From: a bacterium
GTDB taxonomy: Bacteria; Electryoneota; RPQS01
Reading direction: 5' to 3'
Assembly (NCBI GenBank): GCA_023382385.1
Contig: JAHDVH010000006.1
Location: forward strand, 1-64,000
DNA length: 64,000 nt
The stretch's first letter is position 1. Each line of letters begins with the position of its first letter. A program made the translations under genes and the position numbers. The notes under the pieces are model-generated. The model was not told the DNA's origin and searched no databases. It saw nothing but the letters and a program-made list of their open reading frames with translations. Positions 48,200-57,700 of this stretch are shown here, piece by piece.

Positions 48200-49114
48200 A
48201 TGGGCAGACGGCTACAACTGTACCTCGAGCGACTGTCTCTCGATGAACTCCTTTTCCTTGAGACGGAGATTGAGCGTCGAAAGGCGAAGTTCAAGCGAGA
48301 GTATTCAGTTCTTGCTATCCAGACAGAGCAAAAGCTTCTGACTGTCATGCAGCGGCAGACGCTGGGTCCGATCGTTCGAGAGCTCCGCCGCCACTATAAT
48401 GAGAGTGCTGCGGCCGGCGGCGGGCTGTTGCTGGCGTTCACCCCGGAGGTCACGGTACTATTGCATCGCGACGTGAGCGGAGCTTCCGTTGCCGCAACGC
48501 AGTTACTTACCGGTCTGGCAGAAATCAATGGGAAGATCAGCAACGAGTCGCATCGAATCTCTCTCAAGCTCGGATTAGCGACAGGCGTGGATGTGCTGGC
48601 TGCCGGCTCTTCACGTTGTGTCCGCGGCTCGTCGCTCGTTCGGAGAGCGAGTCAGTGCGCCTGGAAGAGTCCGGCGGGATCGATGCTCATTGACGAGCGA
48701 TCCTCTCAACTGTGGGAACCTCGAAGCGCACCTGTTCGAATTCCGATCGAGATTGAAGGAACTCCTCTTTACAGGGTGTTGCCGTCAGAGGTCCGGACGT
48801 CATCTGTGGAGGTTAGTGACGAGAGGCTACAGGAGTTTCTAAACCAAGCTATCAGCTTGGGAATAACAACACTAAAGTACGGCTTGCTTCGCGAGGATGC
48901 CGGTGATTCAAGCAACGGAGCATGGTCCAAACCAGTAGCCCGCGCCGTTATTACAGTAGAAGCTTACGACGCGAACTCTGAAAAGAACCTTACTTTTCAA
49001 ACGCGTTGTGCGCTCACGGAGTACGCCAACAAAGTCGACCATATTCGACGCATGATTAGCAACAAGGGACTAGGATTAGTCAAGCATGAAGAAGCATCGC
49101 AGATTACCGCATAA
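48200..49114 (+). CDS. Unknown protein with degenerate nucleotide-cyclase-like region, in pilus operon
   Basis: 304 residues, not recognised with confidence. The N-terminal ~65 residues are charged and helical. Residues ~75-185 carry RISLKLGLATGVDVLAAGSS...SLVRRASQCAWKSPAGSMLIDE, which follows the second half of class III cyclase domains (LxxGIxTG...GxxVNxAxR...PGxIxxS). The first metal-binding Asp and the usual residues after the loop appear lost, so it is probably catalytically inactive. It begins two bases after pilB and ends 15 bases before pilT, which points to a pilus regulatory role by inference. Confidence 0.5.
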   Translation: MGRRLQLYLERLSLDELLFLETEIERRKAKFKREYSVLAIQTEQKLLTVMQRQTLGPIVRELRRHYNESAAAGGGLLLAFTPEVTVLLHRDVSGASVAATQLLTGLAEINGKISNESHRISLKLGLATGVDVLAAGSSRCVRGSSLVRRASQCAWKSPAGSMLIDERSSQLWEPRSAPVRIPIEIEGTPLYRVLPSEVRTSSVEVSDERLQEFLNQAISLGITTLKYGLLREDAGDSSNGAWSKPVARAVITVEAYDANSEKNLTFQTRCALTEYANKVDHIRRMISNKGLGLVKHEEASQITA

Positions 49115-49129
49115 ACTTGGGAGCATCAG

Positions 49130-50248
49130 ATGACCGGCAAACTTGATGTTCGGAAACTGCTTGAGGAGCTGATTCACTCAAAGGGAAGCGACCTGCATCT
49201 CACGGTGAATAGTCCACCGCGCGTAAGAGTGGATCAACAATTGGTCCCGCTAAAATACGATCCCTTGACTCCGGAAGACTGCCGGGCATTGTCATACAGC
49301 ATTCTGACGGACAAGCAGCAGAAGCGACTGGAGCTTGAATTTGAGGTTGACTTTGCTTTCGGCATCGAAGGTCTCTCGCGGTTCCGCGGAAATGTTTTCT
49401 TTCAGCGCGGCTCCCTGACGACAGTTGTGCGTGCGATTCCGTATCAGATTCCGCCGATCGAACAACTGCGTCTGCCGAGGATCTGCCAAACATTCTCGAA
49501 CAAACCAAAGGGATTGATCCTTGTAACTGGGCCGACCGGGTCAGGAAAGTCAACGAGCCTGGCGGCGATCATTGATCGCATAAACACCGAAAGACCAGTC
49601 CACATCATAACTGTAGAGGACCCGGTCGAATACGTTCACTCTCACAAACGAGCACTCATCAATCAACGGGAAGTCGGCGCCGATACTAAAAGCTTTGCAA
49701 CAGCACTGAAGTATGTGCTCCGCCAGGATCCTGACGTCATTCTCGTCGGTGAAATGCGCGATCAAGAAACGATTCAGGCTGCACTGACGGCTGCAGAGAC
49801 CGGTCACCTTGTCTTTGCAACGCTTCACACGAATTCTGCAACGGAGTCGGTGAATAGAATCATCGACGTGTTTCCTCCTCATCAGCAGGGTCAGGTCAGA
49901 GCACAGCTCTCGATGTCCTTGGAAGCAGTGATGACACAGAAGCTCATACCTCGAAAGTCGGGACAAGGCGTGGTGCTATCTGCGGAGGTAATGATTCTGA
50001 CACCTGCAATTCGTGCACTTATTCGAGAAAGCAAGGTGCATGAGATGTACGGAATCATACAGGTGTCTCAGAAGTACGGCATGCAGACGCTTAATATGTC
50101 ACTTTACGATCTTGTCATGACGAAGCAAATCAGTCCTGAACGCGCGCTTATGGTAGCTAACAATCCTGAGGAACTTCAAAGGATGATTGGCGGAACCGGG
50201 CAACAATCAGTGAACGTTCCGGGCCGGCCAACTCCACAAACACGTTAA
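49130..50248 (+). CDS. pilT: Type IV pilus retraction ATPase PilT
   Basis: 372 residues. The start KLLEELIHSKGSDLHLTV, Walker A GPTGSGKST (134-142), VEDPVEY, LVGEMRDQET and the His box HLVFATLHTNSATESVNRIIDVFPP are all PilT-type. AIRALIRESKVHEM near the C terminus matches the AIRNLIRE retraction motif. GGGAG lies upstream of the ATG. It powers retraction and twitching. Confidence 0.96.
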   Translation: MTGKLDVRKLLEELIHSKGSDLHLTVNSPPRVRVDQQLVPLKYDPLTPEDCRALSYSILTDKQQKRLELEFEVDFAFGIEGLSRFRGNVFFQRGSLTTVVRAIPYQIPPIEQLRLPRICQTFSNKPKGLILVTGPTGSGKSTSLAAIIDRINTERPVHIITVEDPVEYVHSHKRALINQREVGADTKSFATALKYVLRQDPDVILVGEMRDQETIQAALTAAETGHLVFATLHTNSATESVNRIIDVFPPHQQGQVRAQLSMSLEAVMTQKLIPRKSGQGVVLSAEVMILTPAIRALIRESKVHEMYGIIQVSQKYGMQTLNMSLYDLVMTKQISPERALMVANNPEELQRMIGGTGQQSVNVPGRPTPQTR

Positions 50249-50261
50249 GCGCGGAAGACTT

Positions 50262-51464
50262 ATGCCAGTATACCTCTACACAGGCCGCGGCGCCGGATCG
50301 AAACAGATTAATGGCGAGATCGAGGCTCAAGACAAGCAGGAAGCGATATCCAAACTTCGCCAGCGGCGAATCGTAGTACAGGAACTTCGCTCAAAGCCCA
50401 AGGATATCAAGGTCGGCGGTATTGGCGGCGGAGTTGGCGTAAAGGACCTGAAGATATTCGCGCGCCTATTCGGAACGATGATCAACGCAGGTCTTCCGAT
50501 CGACCAGTGTCTGCAGATTCTTGTTGATCAAATGCAGAACAAAAGATTTCGTAGGACAATTGCGGAAGTTCACAACCAAGTGGCAGGCGGAGAATCCTTG
50601 TCCGAAGCGATGAGCAAACACAAGGATGTGTTTGACAATCTGTTTGTGCACATGGTGAATGCGGGCGAAACCGGTGGTGCTTTAGCCATGGTCTTCAATC
50701 GACTCGCTGTCTACCTCGAGAAGGCCGATGCCCTGCGCCGGAAGGTAAAAGGTGCGATGATCTATCCATCGGTGATTGCCTGCGTAGCAATAGGAGCAAC
50801 GATCTTCCTGCTCATGAAGGTCATTCCAGTGTTTGCAAACATGTTCAAGGATTTGGGTGCGGATCTGCCAAAACCGACGCAGTTTGTGCTCACGCTCTCG
50901 AACATTGTTCAGCAGACGTTCTTTCCTGCGCTCGGTGTTGCAGTCGTAGGCTTCTTCATATTTCGTCGATGGCACAAGACGCAGAACGGTCGCGCCACGG
51001 TGGATAAGTTCCTGTTAAAGACACCCGTCATTGGGGGAGTGATCAGGAAGTCCGCCGTAGCGAGGTTTACGCGGACGCTTGGGGTATTGATCTCGTCCGG
51101 TGTTCCAATTCTGCATGGACTCGAGATAACTGCGCGGACTGCGGGCAACGTCGTCATTCAGCGCGCAGTCGAAAAGGTCAGGAAGGAAGTCAGCGAAGGA
51201 CGCAATATCACGCAACCGTTGCTCGAGACAGCCGTGTTTCCGGCCATGGTGTGTCAGCTCATTGCGGTCGGTGAACAAACCGGGCGGTTGGCAGAGATGT
51301 TAGAGAAGATTGCGGACTTCTACGATGAGGAAGTCGATGCGGCTGTAGCGGCAATGACGTCATTGATTGAACCGATTGTCATCGTGTTGATGGGTATTGT
51401 AATTGGTGGTCTGCTTGTATCGATGTATCTGCCGATGTTCGACATGATCGGTGCCATTAAGTAA
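50262..51464 (+). CDS. pilC: Type IV pilus inner-membrane platform protein PilC
   Basis: 400 residues, two GspF domains. Motifs: VKDLKIFARLFGTMINAGLPI, the GGESLSEAM turn, and membrane helices near 170-190 (YPSVIACVAIGATIFLLMKV), 215-235 and 372-392 (PIVIVLMGIVIGGLLVSMYL). VARFTRTLGVLISSGVPILHGLE opens the second repeat. Assembles with PilB and PilT. Confidence 0.96.
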   Translation: MPVYLYTGRGAGSKQINGEIEAQDKQEAISKLRQRRIVVQELRSKPKDIKVGGIGGGVGVKDLKIFARLFGTMINAGLPIDQCLQILVDQMQNKRFRRTIAEVHNQVAGGESLSEAMSKHKDVFDNLFVHMVNAGETGGALAMVFNRLAVYLEKADALRRKVKGAMIYPSVIACVAIGATIFLLMKVIPVFANMFKDLGADLPKPTQFVLTLSNIVQQTFFPALGVAVVGFFIFRRWHKTQNGRATVDKFLLKTPVIGGVIRKSAVARFTRTLGVLISSGVPILHGLEITARTAGNVVIQRAVEKVRKEVSEGRNITQPLLETAVFPAMVCQLIAVGEQTGRLAEMLEKIADFYDEEVDAAVAAMTSLIEPIVIVLMGIVIGGLLVSMYLPMFDMIGAIK

Positions 51465-51487
51465 CAACTTGCAGGTCTACGGAGTAA

Positions 51488-52861
51488 ATGAACATGTTAC
51501 GTGAAAAGATCCTGCTGGTAGATGACGAGCCAGCGCTGCTGTCGTACTTGGAAGAAGTAGTTCGAGAAGAAGGCTTCCGAGTTACGAAAGTCAACTCAGC
51601 GCAAGAAGCTCTCGCGGCACTGGAAGAGGAAGTGTATCTGCTGGTCATCACAGATTTGAGGATGCCGGAACTTGACGGTCTGGAGCTTCTGCGCAGGATC
51701 AAGGAGCGCGATCCGCAGCTGGGAGTGATTGTGATGACGGCGTTCGCTTCGTTAGAGACAGCAGTTGACGCACTCCGGCTTGGGGCGATGGACTACATAA
51801 CGAAGCCGCTGCACGTGCAAGAGATCCAAGTCGTATTGCGCAAGGCGGTGGACAGCATTCACCTCAAGCGCGAGAACAGGCGCCTCAAAGCACAGCTTGC
51901 CGTCGAGTCAGGCGAACCGAAGATCATCGGGAGCTCTTCAGAGACGCAAAGTATGCTTGAACTGGTCAGGCGAGTCGCACCATCGGACTCGACAATTCTG
52001 ATCACCGGCGAGTCTGGAACAGGCAAGGAGCTTATCGCGCAGGTTCTTCACTACTACTCGGAACGCTCGCGAGGTGAGTTCGTCACAGTCAATTGTGCTG
52101 CTCTGCCTGACACTTTGCTTGAGAGCGAGCTGTTCGGGCACCGACGCGGCAGCTTTACAGGAGCCGTGCGAGACAAGGACGGCCTGTTCAAGGTAGCCAA
52201 CGGAGGCACGCTGTTTCTGGACGAAATCGGCGACATGTCGCCTTCCCTGCAAGTGAAGCTCTTGCGCGCCCTGCAGGAGCGGGAGATTCTGCCGATTGGT
52301 GCGACGAAACCGATCAAGATAGACGTACGGGTAATTGCTGCAACAAACGCGGACTTGGATCAGAAGCAGCATACCGGTGAGTTTCGGCCAGACCTGTACT
52401 ACAGACTCTCGGTGATTCCGATACACATAAAGCCGCTAAGAGAACGTCCGGACGACATAGCGGATCTTGCTGAGTATTTTCTCGAGCGATCGTGCCGCAA
52501 GATCTCAGTGCCCAAGCGTCGGTTTTCGCCGGAAGCGCAGCGAAAGCTGTTGCATTACTCGTGGCCCGGGAATGTTCGTGAGCTTGAGAATACCATTGAG
52601 AGGCTTGTGATTTTGAGTGATCACGAGCTGATAGATGTTGCCAGTCTACCCGCACGAATCGTGGGTGCAGAACAGCGAGTGGCGGCAGCACAGGCGCGTT
52701 CATTGGCAAACCAGACATTGGACGAAATGGAGAAGTCTTACTTGCTGCAGGTCCTCGAAGAAACTGGCTGGCAGAAGAAACGAGCCTCAGAGATTCTTGG
52801 AATTGATCCGTCGACTATATATAGGAGGCTTCAGAGGTATGGTATCAGGCCACCGCAATAG
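51488..52861 (+). CDS. PilR-like sigma54 response regulator
   Basis: 457 residues. The receiver domain has Asp12/Asp13 and phospho-acceptor Asp56 (ITDLRMP), with Lys in YITKP. The AAA+ domain has Walker A GESGTGKE and loop GSFTGA (not GAFTGA). The Fis-type HTH ends RASEILGIDPSTIYRRLQRYG. It sits immediately before the pilA sigma54 promoter, as PilR would. No partner sensor kinase is in the window. The start at ATG 51488 follows GGAG by four bases; ATG 51494 is possible. Confidence 0.92.
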   Translation: MNMLREKILLVDDEPALLSYLEEVVREEGFRVTKVNSAQEALAALEEEVYLLVITDLRMPELDGLELLRRIKERDPQLGVIVMTAFASLETAVDALRLGAMDYITKPLHVQEIQVVLRKAVDSIHLKRENRRLKAQLAVESGEPKIIGSSSETQSMLELVRRVAPSDSTILITGESGTGKELIAQVLHYYSERSRGEFVTVNCAALPDTLLESELFGHRRGSFTGAVRDKDGLFKVANGGTLFLDEIGDMSPSLQVKLLRALQEREILPIGATKPIKIDVRVIAATNADLDQKQHTGEFRPDLYYRLSVIPIHIKPLRERPDDIADLAEYFLERSCRKISVPKRRFSPEAQRKLLHYSWPGNVRELENTIERLVILSDHELIDVASLPARIVGAEQRVAAAQARSLANQTLDEMEKSYLLQVLEETGWQKKRASEILGIDPSTIYRRLQRYGIRPPQ

Positions 52862-52989
52862 GGAAGAAGTGGCGGTTGGCAAACCGATGTTGCGGATGAC
52901 AGTTCCAAAGTCCAACGTCTCGCAATTTGCAAGGAGTCAGTAATAGTGCAAGTCATTGAAAAGTATAGTTGCAGTCAAAGCGCTTGGTG

Positions 52990-53005
52990 TGGCATACACG
53001 TTGCT
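52990..53005 (+). promoter_or_regulatory. Sigma54 promoter for pilA
   Basis: TGGCATACACGTTGCT matches TGGCACGNNNNTTGCW at -24 (GG 52991-52992) and -12 (GC 53003-53004). The transcript would start near 53016, about 50 bases before pilA. Confidence 0.8.
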
Positions 53006-53068
53006 TGAATCAGTGCTGAACGTGGAAGTATCACCAAGTGTCCGTTTAAGCCAAGTTAGGAGAAAATC

Positions 53069-53485
53069 ATGCTGAAAGCAATCCGTAACAAGAAGAACCA
53101 GAAGGGATTCACGCTCATTGAACTCTTGGTCGTGATCGTGATTATCGGTATTCTGGCTGCCGTTGCCGTACCGCGCTTTATGGGTGCGCAGGATCGCGCG
53201 CGTGTCGGTGCCGCTCGCGCTGACCTTGACCTGTTCCGTCAGGCCCTGGGAATGTTCGAAATTGACAACGCCGACTATCCGGGCGCGCTGACGTTAGCGA
53301 CTGCACCGACCGTGTTGGTCGATCCGCAAGGGAACCCGTATATGTCGCTGCCGACGGGCGACAATTTCGCGAGCTTCACCTATACTTACGACGGTGCGGC
53401 AAGCCCGACGTCCTATTCGATTGATGTCGTTTGTCACGACAACGGTGGAACGACGCTTACTGCGACTCCCGAAGGTATCCAGTAA
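53069..53485 (+). CDS. pilA: Type IV pilin / GspG-like major prepilin
   Basis: 138 residues. A short basic leader [13 protein letters not shown] is cleaved after Gly13, giving [20 protein letters not shown] with Glu at +5. [23 protein letters not shown] after the helix resembles GspG, and no C-terminal disulfide pair is seen (one Cys in VVCHDNG). The pilB/T/C neighbours and its isolated promoter suggest it is the major pilin. TTAGGAGA precedes the ATG. Terminator at 53501. Confidence 0.88.
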   Translation: MLKAIRNKKNQKGFTLIELLVVIVIIGILAAVAVPRFMGAQDRARVGAARADLDLFRQALGMFEIDNADYPGALTLATAPTVLVDPQGNPYMSLPTGDNFASFTYTYDGAASPTSYSIDVVCHDNGGTTLTATPEGIQ

Positions 53486-53500
53486 AGCGCAAAGCGTTGA

Positions 53501-53538
53501 AACGAAAACCCGCGACCAAAGTCGCGGGTTTTCGTTTT
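53501..53538 (+). terminator. pilA terminator
   Basis: AACGAAAACCCGCGAC (53501-53516), loop CAAA, GTCGCGGGTTTTCGTT (53521-53536), then TT. A 16-bp stem that isolates the pilA message. Confidence 0.92.
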
Positions 53539-53675
53539 GCAACATGCAAGTTCGATCGTCGGCCTTGCGTATGGTGGGCAAGAAACTGCGAAACAAGTTG
53601 CAGGGCCGCTGGTTCTATGAGACAACAGGCAACAGAAAAATCAAAAAAACAAATAGATACCGACATTACGCGGCA

Positions 53676-53691
53676 TGGCACATGCCTTGCA
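53676..53691 (+). promoter_or_regulatory. Sigma54 promoter for the minor-pilin operon
   Basis: TGGCACATGCCTTGCA has the exact TGGCAC and TTGCA blocks with correct spacing (GG 53677-53678, GC 53689-53690). Transcription would start near 53702. Confidence 0.82.
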
Positions 53692-53743
53692 AACAGTTTC
53701 ATGGGCATAAAGATAACAAGGGAAAAGTTCCCGGAGCACTTGA

Positions 53744-54721
53744 TTGAACGCGGGCAAGGTATCTGAACTGGAAAGGGCGTTCGTTGTAGCGGAATCTGCA
53801 GCGATGCGAGAGCTTTTGAGAAAAGCTGAACGCATAGCACCCTATCGAACAACAGTATTAATCAGCGGCGAGTCGGGTACGGGGAAAAACGTTGTTGCCA
53901 AAGCGATTCACCTAAATGGAGGCATGCGCAACCACTCTTTCGTTTCTGTGAACTGCGCGGCCTTGCCGGAGACGCTCTTTGAGTCAGAGCTGTTCGGTCA
54001 CGTAAGAGGAGCATTCAGCGGAGCGGTCAGAGACAAGCCGGGATACTTCGATGAGGCACGGGGCGGGACGCTTGTCCTTGATGAGATTGGCGAATTACCG
54101 ATGGGAGCCCAAGCCAAACTGCTACGAGTGCTGCAAGAGGGAACGTTTCGTCGGGTTGGGGCAGTCGATGAATGCCAGACGGACGCTCGAATCATCGCGA
54201 CCACTTCAAGAGATATCGAGCACGACGTCTCCTCTGGCCGTTTCCGAGAGGACTTATTCTATCGACTAAATGTAGTCCCGCTGCATGTGCCACCTCTCCG
54301 AGATCGTAGGGAAGACATTCTTCCGCTTGTCAATCACTTTCTGCTCGAGGCAGGAATTGATCGGGGCATTGACGGCCTGTCCCAAGATTCCGTTGAACGG
54401 CTCCTGACCTACATGTGGCCTGGAAACGTCAGGGAGCTGGAGAACGCTGTAGAACGATCTGTGATCCTCTACGGCGGAGCACAAATAGAACTTCCCCGTT
54501 CAACCTCGTCTCGTGTTGAAGCAGACGAATTGTCTGTTACGCTTCCGGACGACGCACTTAGCATAAAGCAAGCCCTCGCTCAATTAGTGCCGGAAATTGA
54601 AAGCGCATTGATAAAGCGAGCATTGAAGTTAGCAGGAAACAATCGAACGCGTGCGGCAAAACTGCTGGAAATTTCCCACCGCTCGCTGCTGTATAAGTTG
54701 AAGAATTATAACTGTGGATAA
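53744..54721 (+). CDS. Receiver-less sigma54 activator
   Basis: 325 residues, beginning almost directly with the AAA+ domain (RELLRKAERIAPYRTTVLIS). Walker A GESGTGKN, loop GAFSGA (Ser for Thr in GAFTGA), GGTLVLDEIGELP, then a Fis-type HTH (NRTRAAKLLEISHRSLLYKLKNY). No sensor domain is present, as in PspF, so activity must be set by another protein or by abundance. TTG start with GGAG eight bases upstream. It has its own sigma54 promoter and is followed by the giant adhesin gene. Confidence 0.9.
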   Translation: MNAGKVSELERAFVVAESAAMRELLRKAERIAPYRTTVLISGESGTGKNVVAKAIHLNGGMRNHSFVSVNCAALPETLFESELFGHVRGAFSGAVRDKPGYFDEARGGTLVLDEIGELPMGAQAKLLRVLQEGTFRRVGAVDECQTDARIIATTSRDIEHDVSSGRFREDLFYRLNVVPLHVPPLRDRREDILPLVNHFLLEAGIDRGIDGLSQDSVERLLTYMWPGNVRELENAVERSVILYGGAQIELPRSTSSRVEADELSVTLPDDALSIKQALAQLVPEIESALIKRALKLAGNNRTRAAKLLEISHRSLLYKLKNYNCG

Positions 54722-54740
54722 AGCGCAAGGAGTGCATGTG

Positions 54741-57700
54741 ATGCAGCGCCGTTTGCCAGTACAGTTTTGGTTACCGATGGGTACGTTGCTCAGCGTAGCC
54801 CTGTGGTACGGATGCGAACAGAAGGGCGATTTCAGCCCGGTTTCATCTGCGAGAGACAATCTCGCGTTCATCGAGGCTATCATCATTGATCCGCCTGTGA
54901 TCATGCCGCAGGCTACTGCTACAATCGAGGCGCGGATCGTGAATGAACAGCAAGAGCCGGCTCCCGGCGAGAACGTTCGGTTCACCGCCACCCGCGGCAG
55001 TTTCGGTGCCGCAGGACCGGATACGACAGTCGTTACCGATAACTACGGCAAGGCAAGGACAAGTTACACGGCGCCGGCGGACACCGGCAATGTGTCTTTG
55101 CACGTCGAGTTGTTAAGTATGCAAGCAACGCAGACCCGAACCATTTCGGTGACCACCACAGGTTCTGATCCGAACGGACTTGTTTCCGCGATTGCTGACG
55201 ACGACACTCTGTTTGCCGACAATGGAGCATCCAGCACTCGCATACGCGCGCGTGTTCGGACGGCATCGAACAATCCGGTCGGCGGCGCAGAGGTGAATTT
55301 CTCGACGTCGCTCGGCGTAATAACCTCACCAGCAGTAACAGACGCGCAAAGTGGAACCGCAATCGCGACATTGACTTCGACTGAAGCTATTGGACGGGCC
55401 ATGGTTGTCGCGAGATACAATGAGAACTCCGACACTGTGTACGTCGACTTCCTGCAGCCGTATGCTGCTCAGTCCATTCAGGTAAATACCTCGCTTGCAA
55501 ATTTGACAGCAGGTGTCGACTCGACTGTGGTCAGCGCACGTGTGATTGGAGAGGACGGGCAAACCCTTCGCAGTAACGTTATGGTGACGTTCAGTGCGAA
55601 TTCAGGAAGTTTCTCGGCACAAGCCGTGACAACACAAGAAGGTATCGCCACAACTGTCTATCGTGCGCCGGTGACGGCAGGACCGGTGACCATCGTCGCT
55701 TCAACTGGCGGCGTAACCGGAAATGCCATGCTCAGCATTCAGCCAGGCCCCCTCGCGTCACTGACGCTGTCGACAACGGCGGACACGCTCTGGGCCGACA
55801 ACTCCAGCGAAACGGTCGTACGCGCCCTCGCCCGTGATACATACGGTAACACTGCTTTGGCAGGTACAATTGTCGCGTTTAGTGCATCTGGAGGAAGCAT
55901 CTCCGAGTCAGCATCAACTGACGCAAACGGCTACGCGATTGCCACTTTTCGTGCTGGGCTGAATCCGGGTAATGCTACAGTATCGGCACTAAATGGCACT
56001 GTAAATGGGAGCACAAGTGTCTATCTGAGATCCACGACAGCAGAGCAGATATCCTTGACGGTGAATCCACGTCAACTTGTGGCAAATGGCTCGAGCACCT
56101 CAGTTCTTCGCGCTTTAGTCCTTGATTCGCAGAACCGTCCCGTTTCAAATGGAACAACCGTGGTATTCACGTCTGAACAAGGGCAGTTGGGTGGCGCAGC
56201 AGCCGCGACCAGCAAGGGAAACGCAGCGATAAGCGGCAGTGGGTCGAGTAACCAGTTTGCACAGCCATGGGAGCGTGTGCGAGGATCAGTATCTGAGAAG
56301 GCGCTTCGTGGTCCGGACCGCAGAAATCCGATTTTCAGCGTCTACAGCGCTGTGACTGACGGTGGATATGCGATTGCAACGCTTACAAGCTCGACCGTCA
56401 CGGGAACCGATCTTGTCACGGCAAGCACAAACGGGCTGTCTGCTGAAGAGACAGTAACATATGTAGCGGGTACGGCCGCGACTGTGACAGTCACGCCGGG
56501 TGTGACACAGATTCCCGCTGACGGAATCAGCAGCACGCCGATCTCCTGTCGAGTGTATGATGCATACGGGAATGCTCTTGCAGGCGGAATTCCCATTTCT
56601 GTCACATCAACGCTGGGGACGCTTCAACCAACATCCGGCTTCACAAATTCGTCGGGAATCTTCACAACAAACTTGACGAGTTCACGGCAGGTTGGACACT
56701 GTGCAATCGTTGCAACCTCAAGTCAAGCAAGCGGGTACGGCGAGGTTGAGTTCACTGCGGCAGAAGTAGCAGGCGTAACACTATCCAGCGGTAGTTCTTC
56801 AATTCTAGCAGACGGCACCTCATCAACCGTTGTCACGTGCGTAGTAAGAGACGACTTCAATCAGCCCATCAGTGGGCGTGCCGTCAACTGGAGTACCACT
56901 GCCGGAATCGGATCACTACAGGTCATCACTTCCGTCACGAACAACGACGGTCTCGCAACTGCGCGATTTACGAGCGGTGCATCAAATTCGGATGCCTCAC
57001 AAATAGTGACTGCCGAAGTTGACGGCGAGTCAGGATCGTACGCGCTGACCATGCGCGGAGTAACCGTTCTCATCCAGTCAAGTCATGCAACCCTTCCTGC
57101 GGACGGCATAACAACCACCGATGTGCGGGCGACGGTTCGCGAAACATCGAGCGGTGTTGCAGTTGCTAATGTCACAGTAAGATTTGCTGCGACACGGGGA
57201 GCGATTGAACAGTTTTCGCTGACGAACGAAAGCGGCATCGCAACTGCAGTCTACCAGACTTCGAATGAAGCCGGTGATGTGCAGATCAGCGCGACCTACG
57301 GAAGTGCGCTTCGTGCCGAAACGAGTATCACTCTAACGAGCACGGAAGCCCAAGATGTAATCGTGAGCATTACAAGCCGTCAGTTGCTTGCAAACGGGGT
57401 CGCAAGCACTCAAGTTCAGGGGCTAGTGCGGGATGCAGGTGGATATCCAGTGCCGAATACTCTGGTGACCTTTACAGCGTACTCCGGCGGCACTTTCACG
57501 CCGCAAACATCGCTTACAAACGCCAGCGGCATCGCTTTGTCAACGTTCACTTCAGTCGCCTCGGAGACAGACTTAAACGCATCAATTGAGGCAGCAATTG
57601 AGCGAAGCGCAACCGTCGACTCGATCGCGCTCTTAGGAGTCAACCTGTCGGCAAGTGGAAACGCGCAGATGCTGCCAGCGAACGGCGCTGCAACCGCAAC

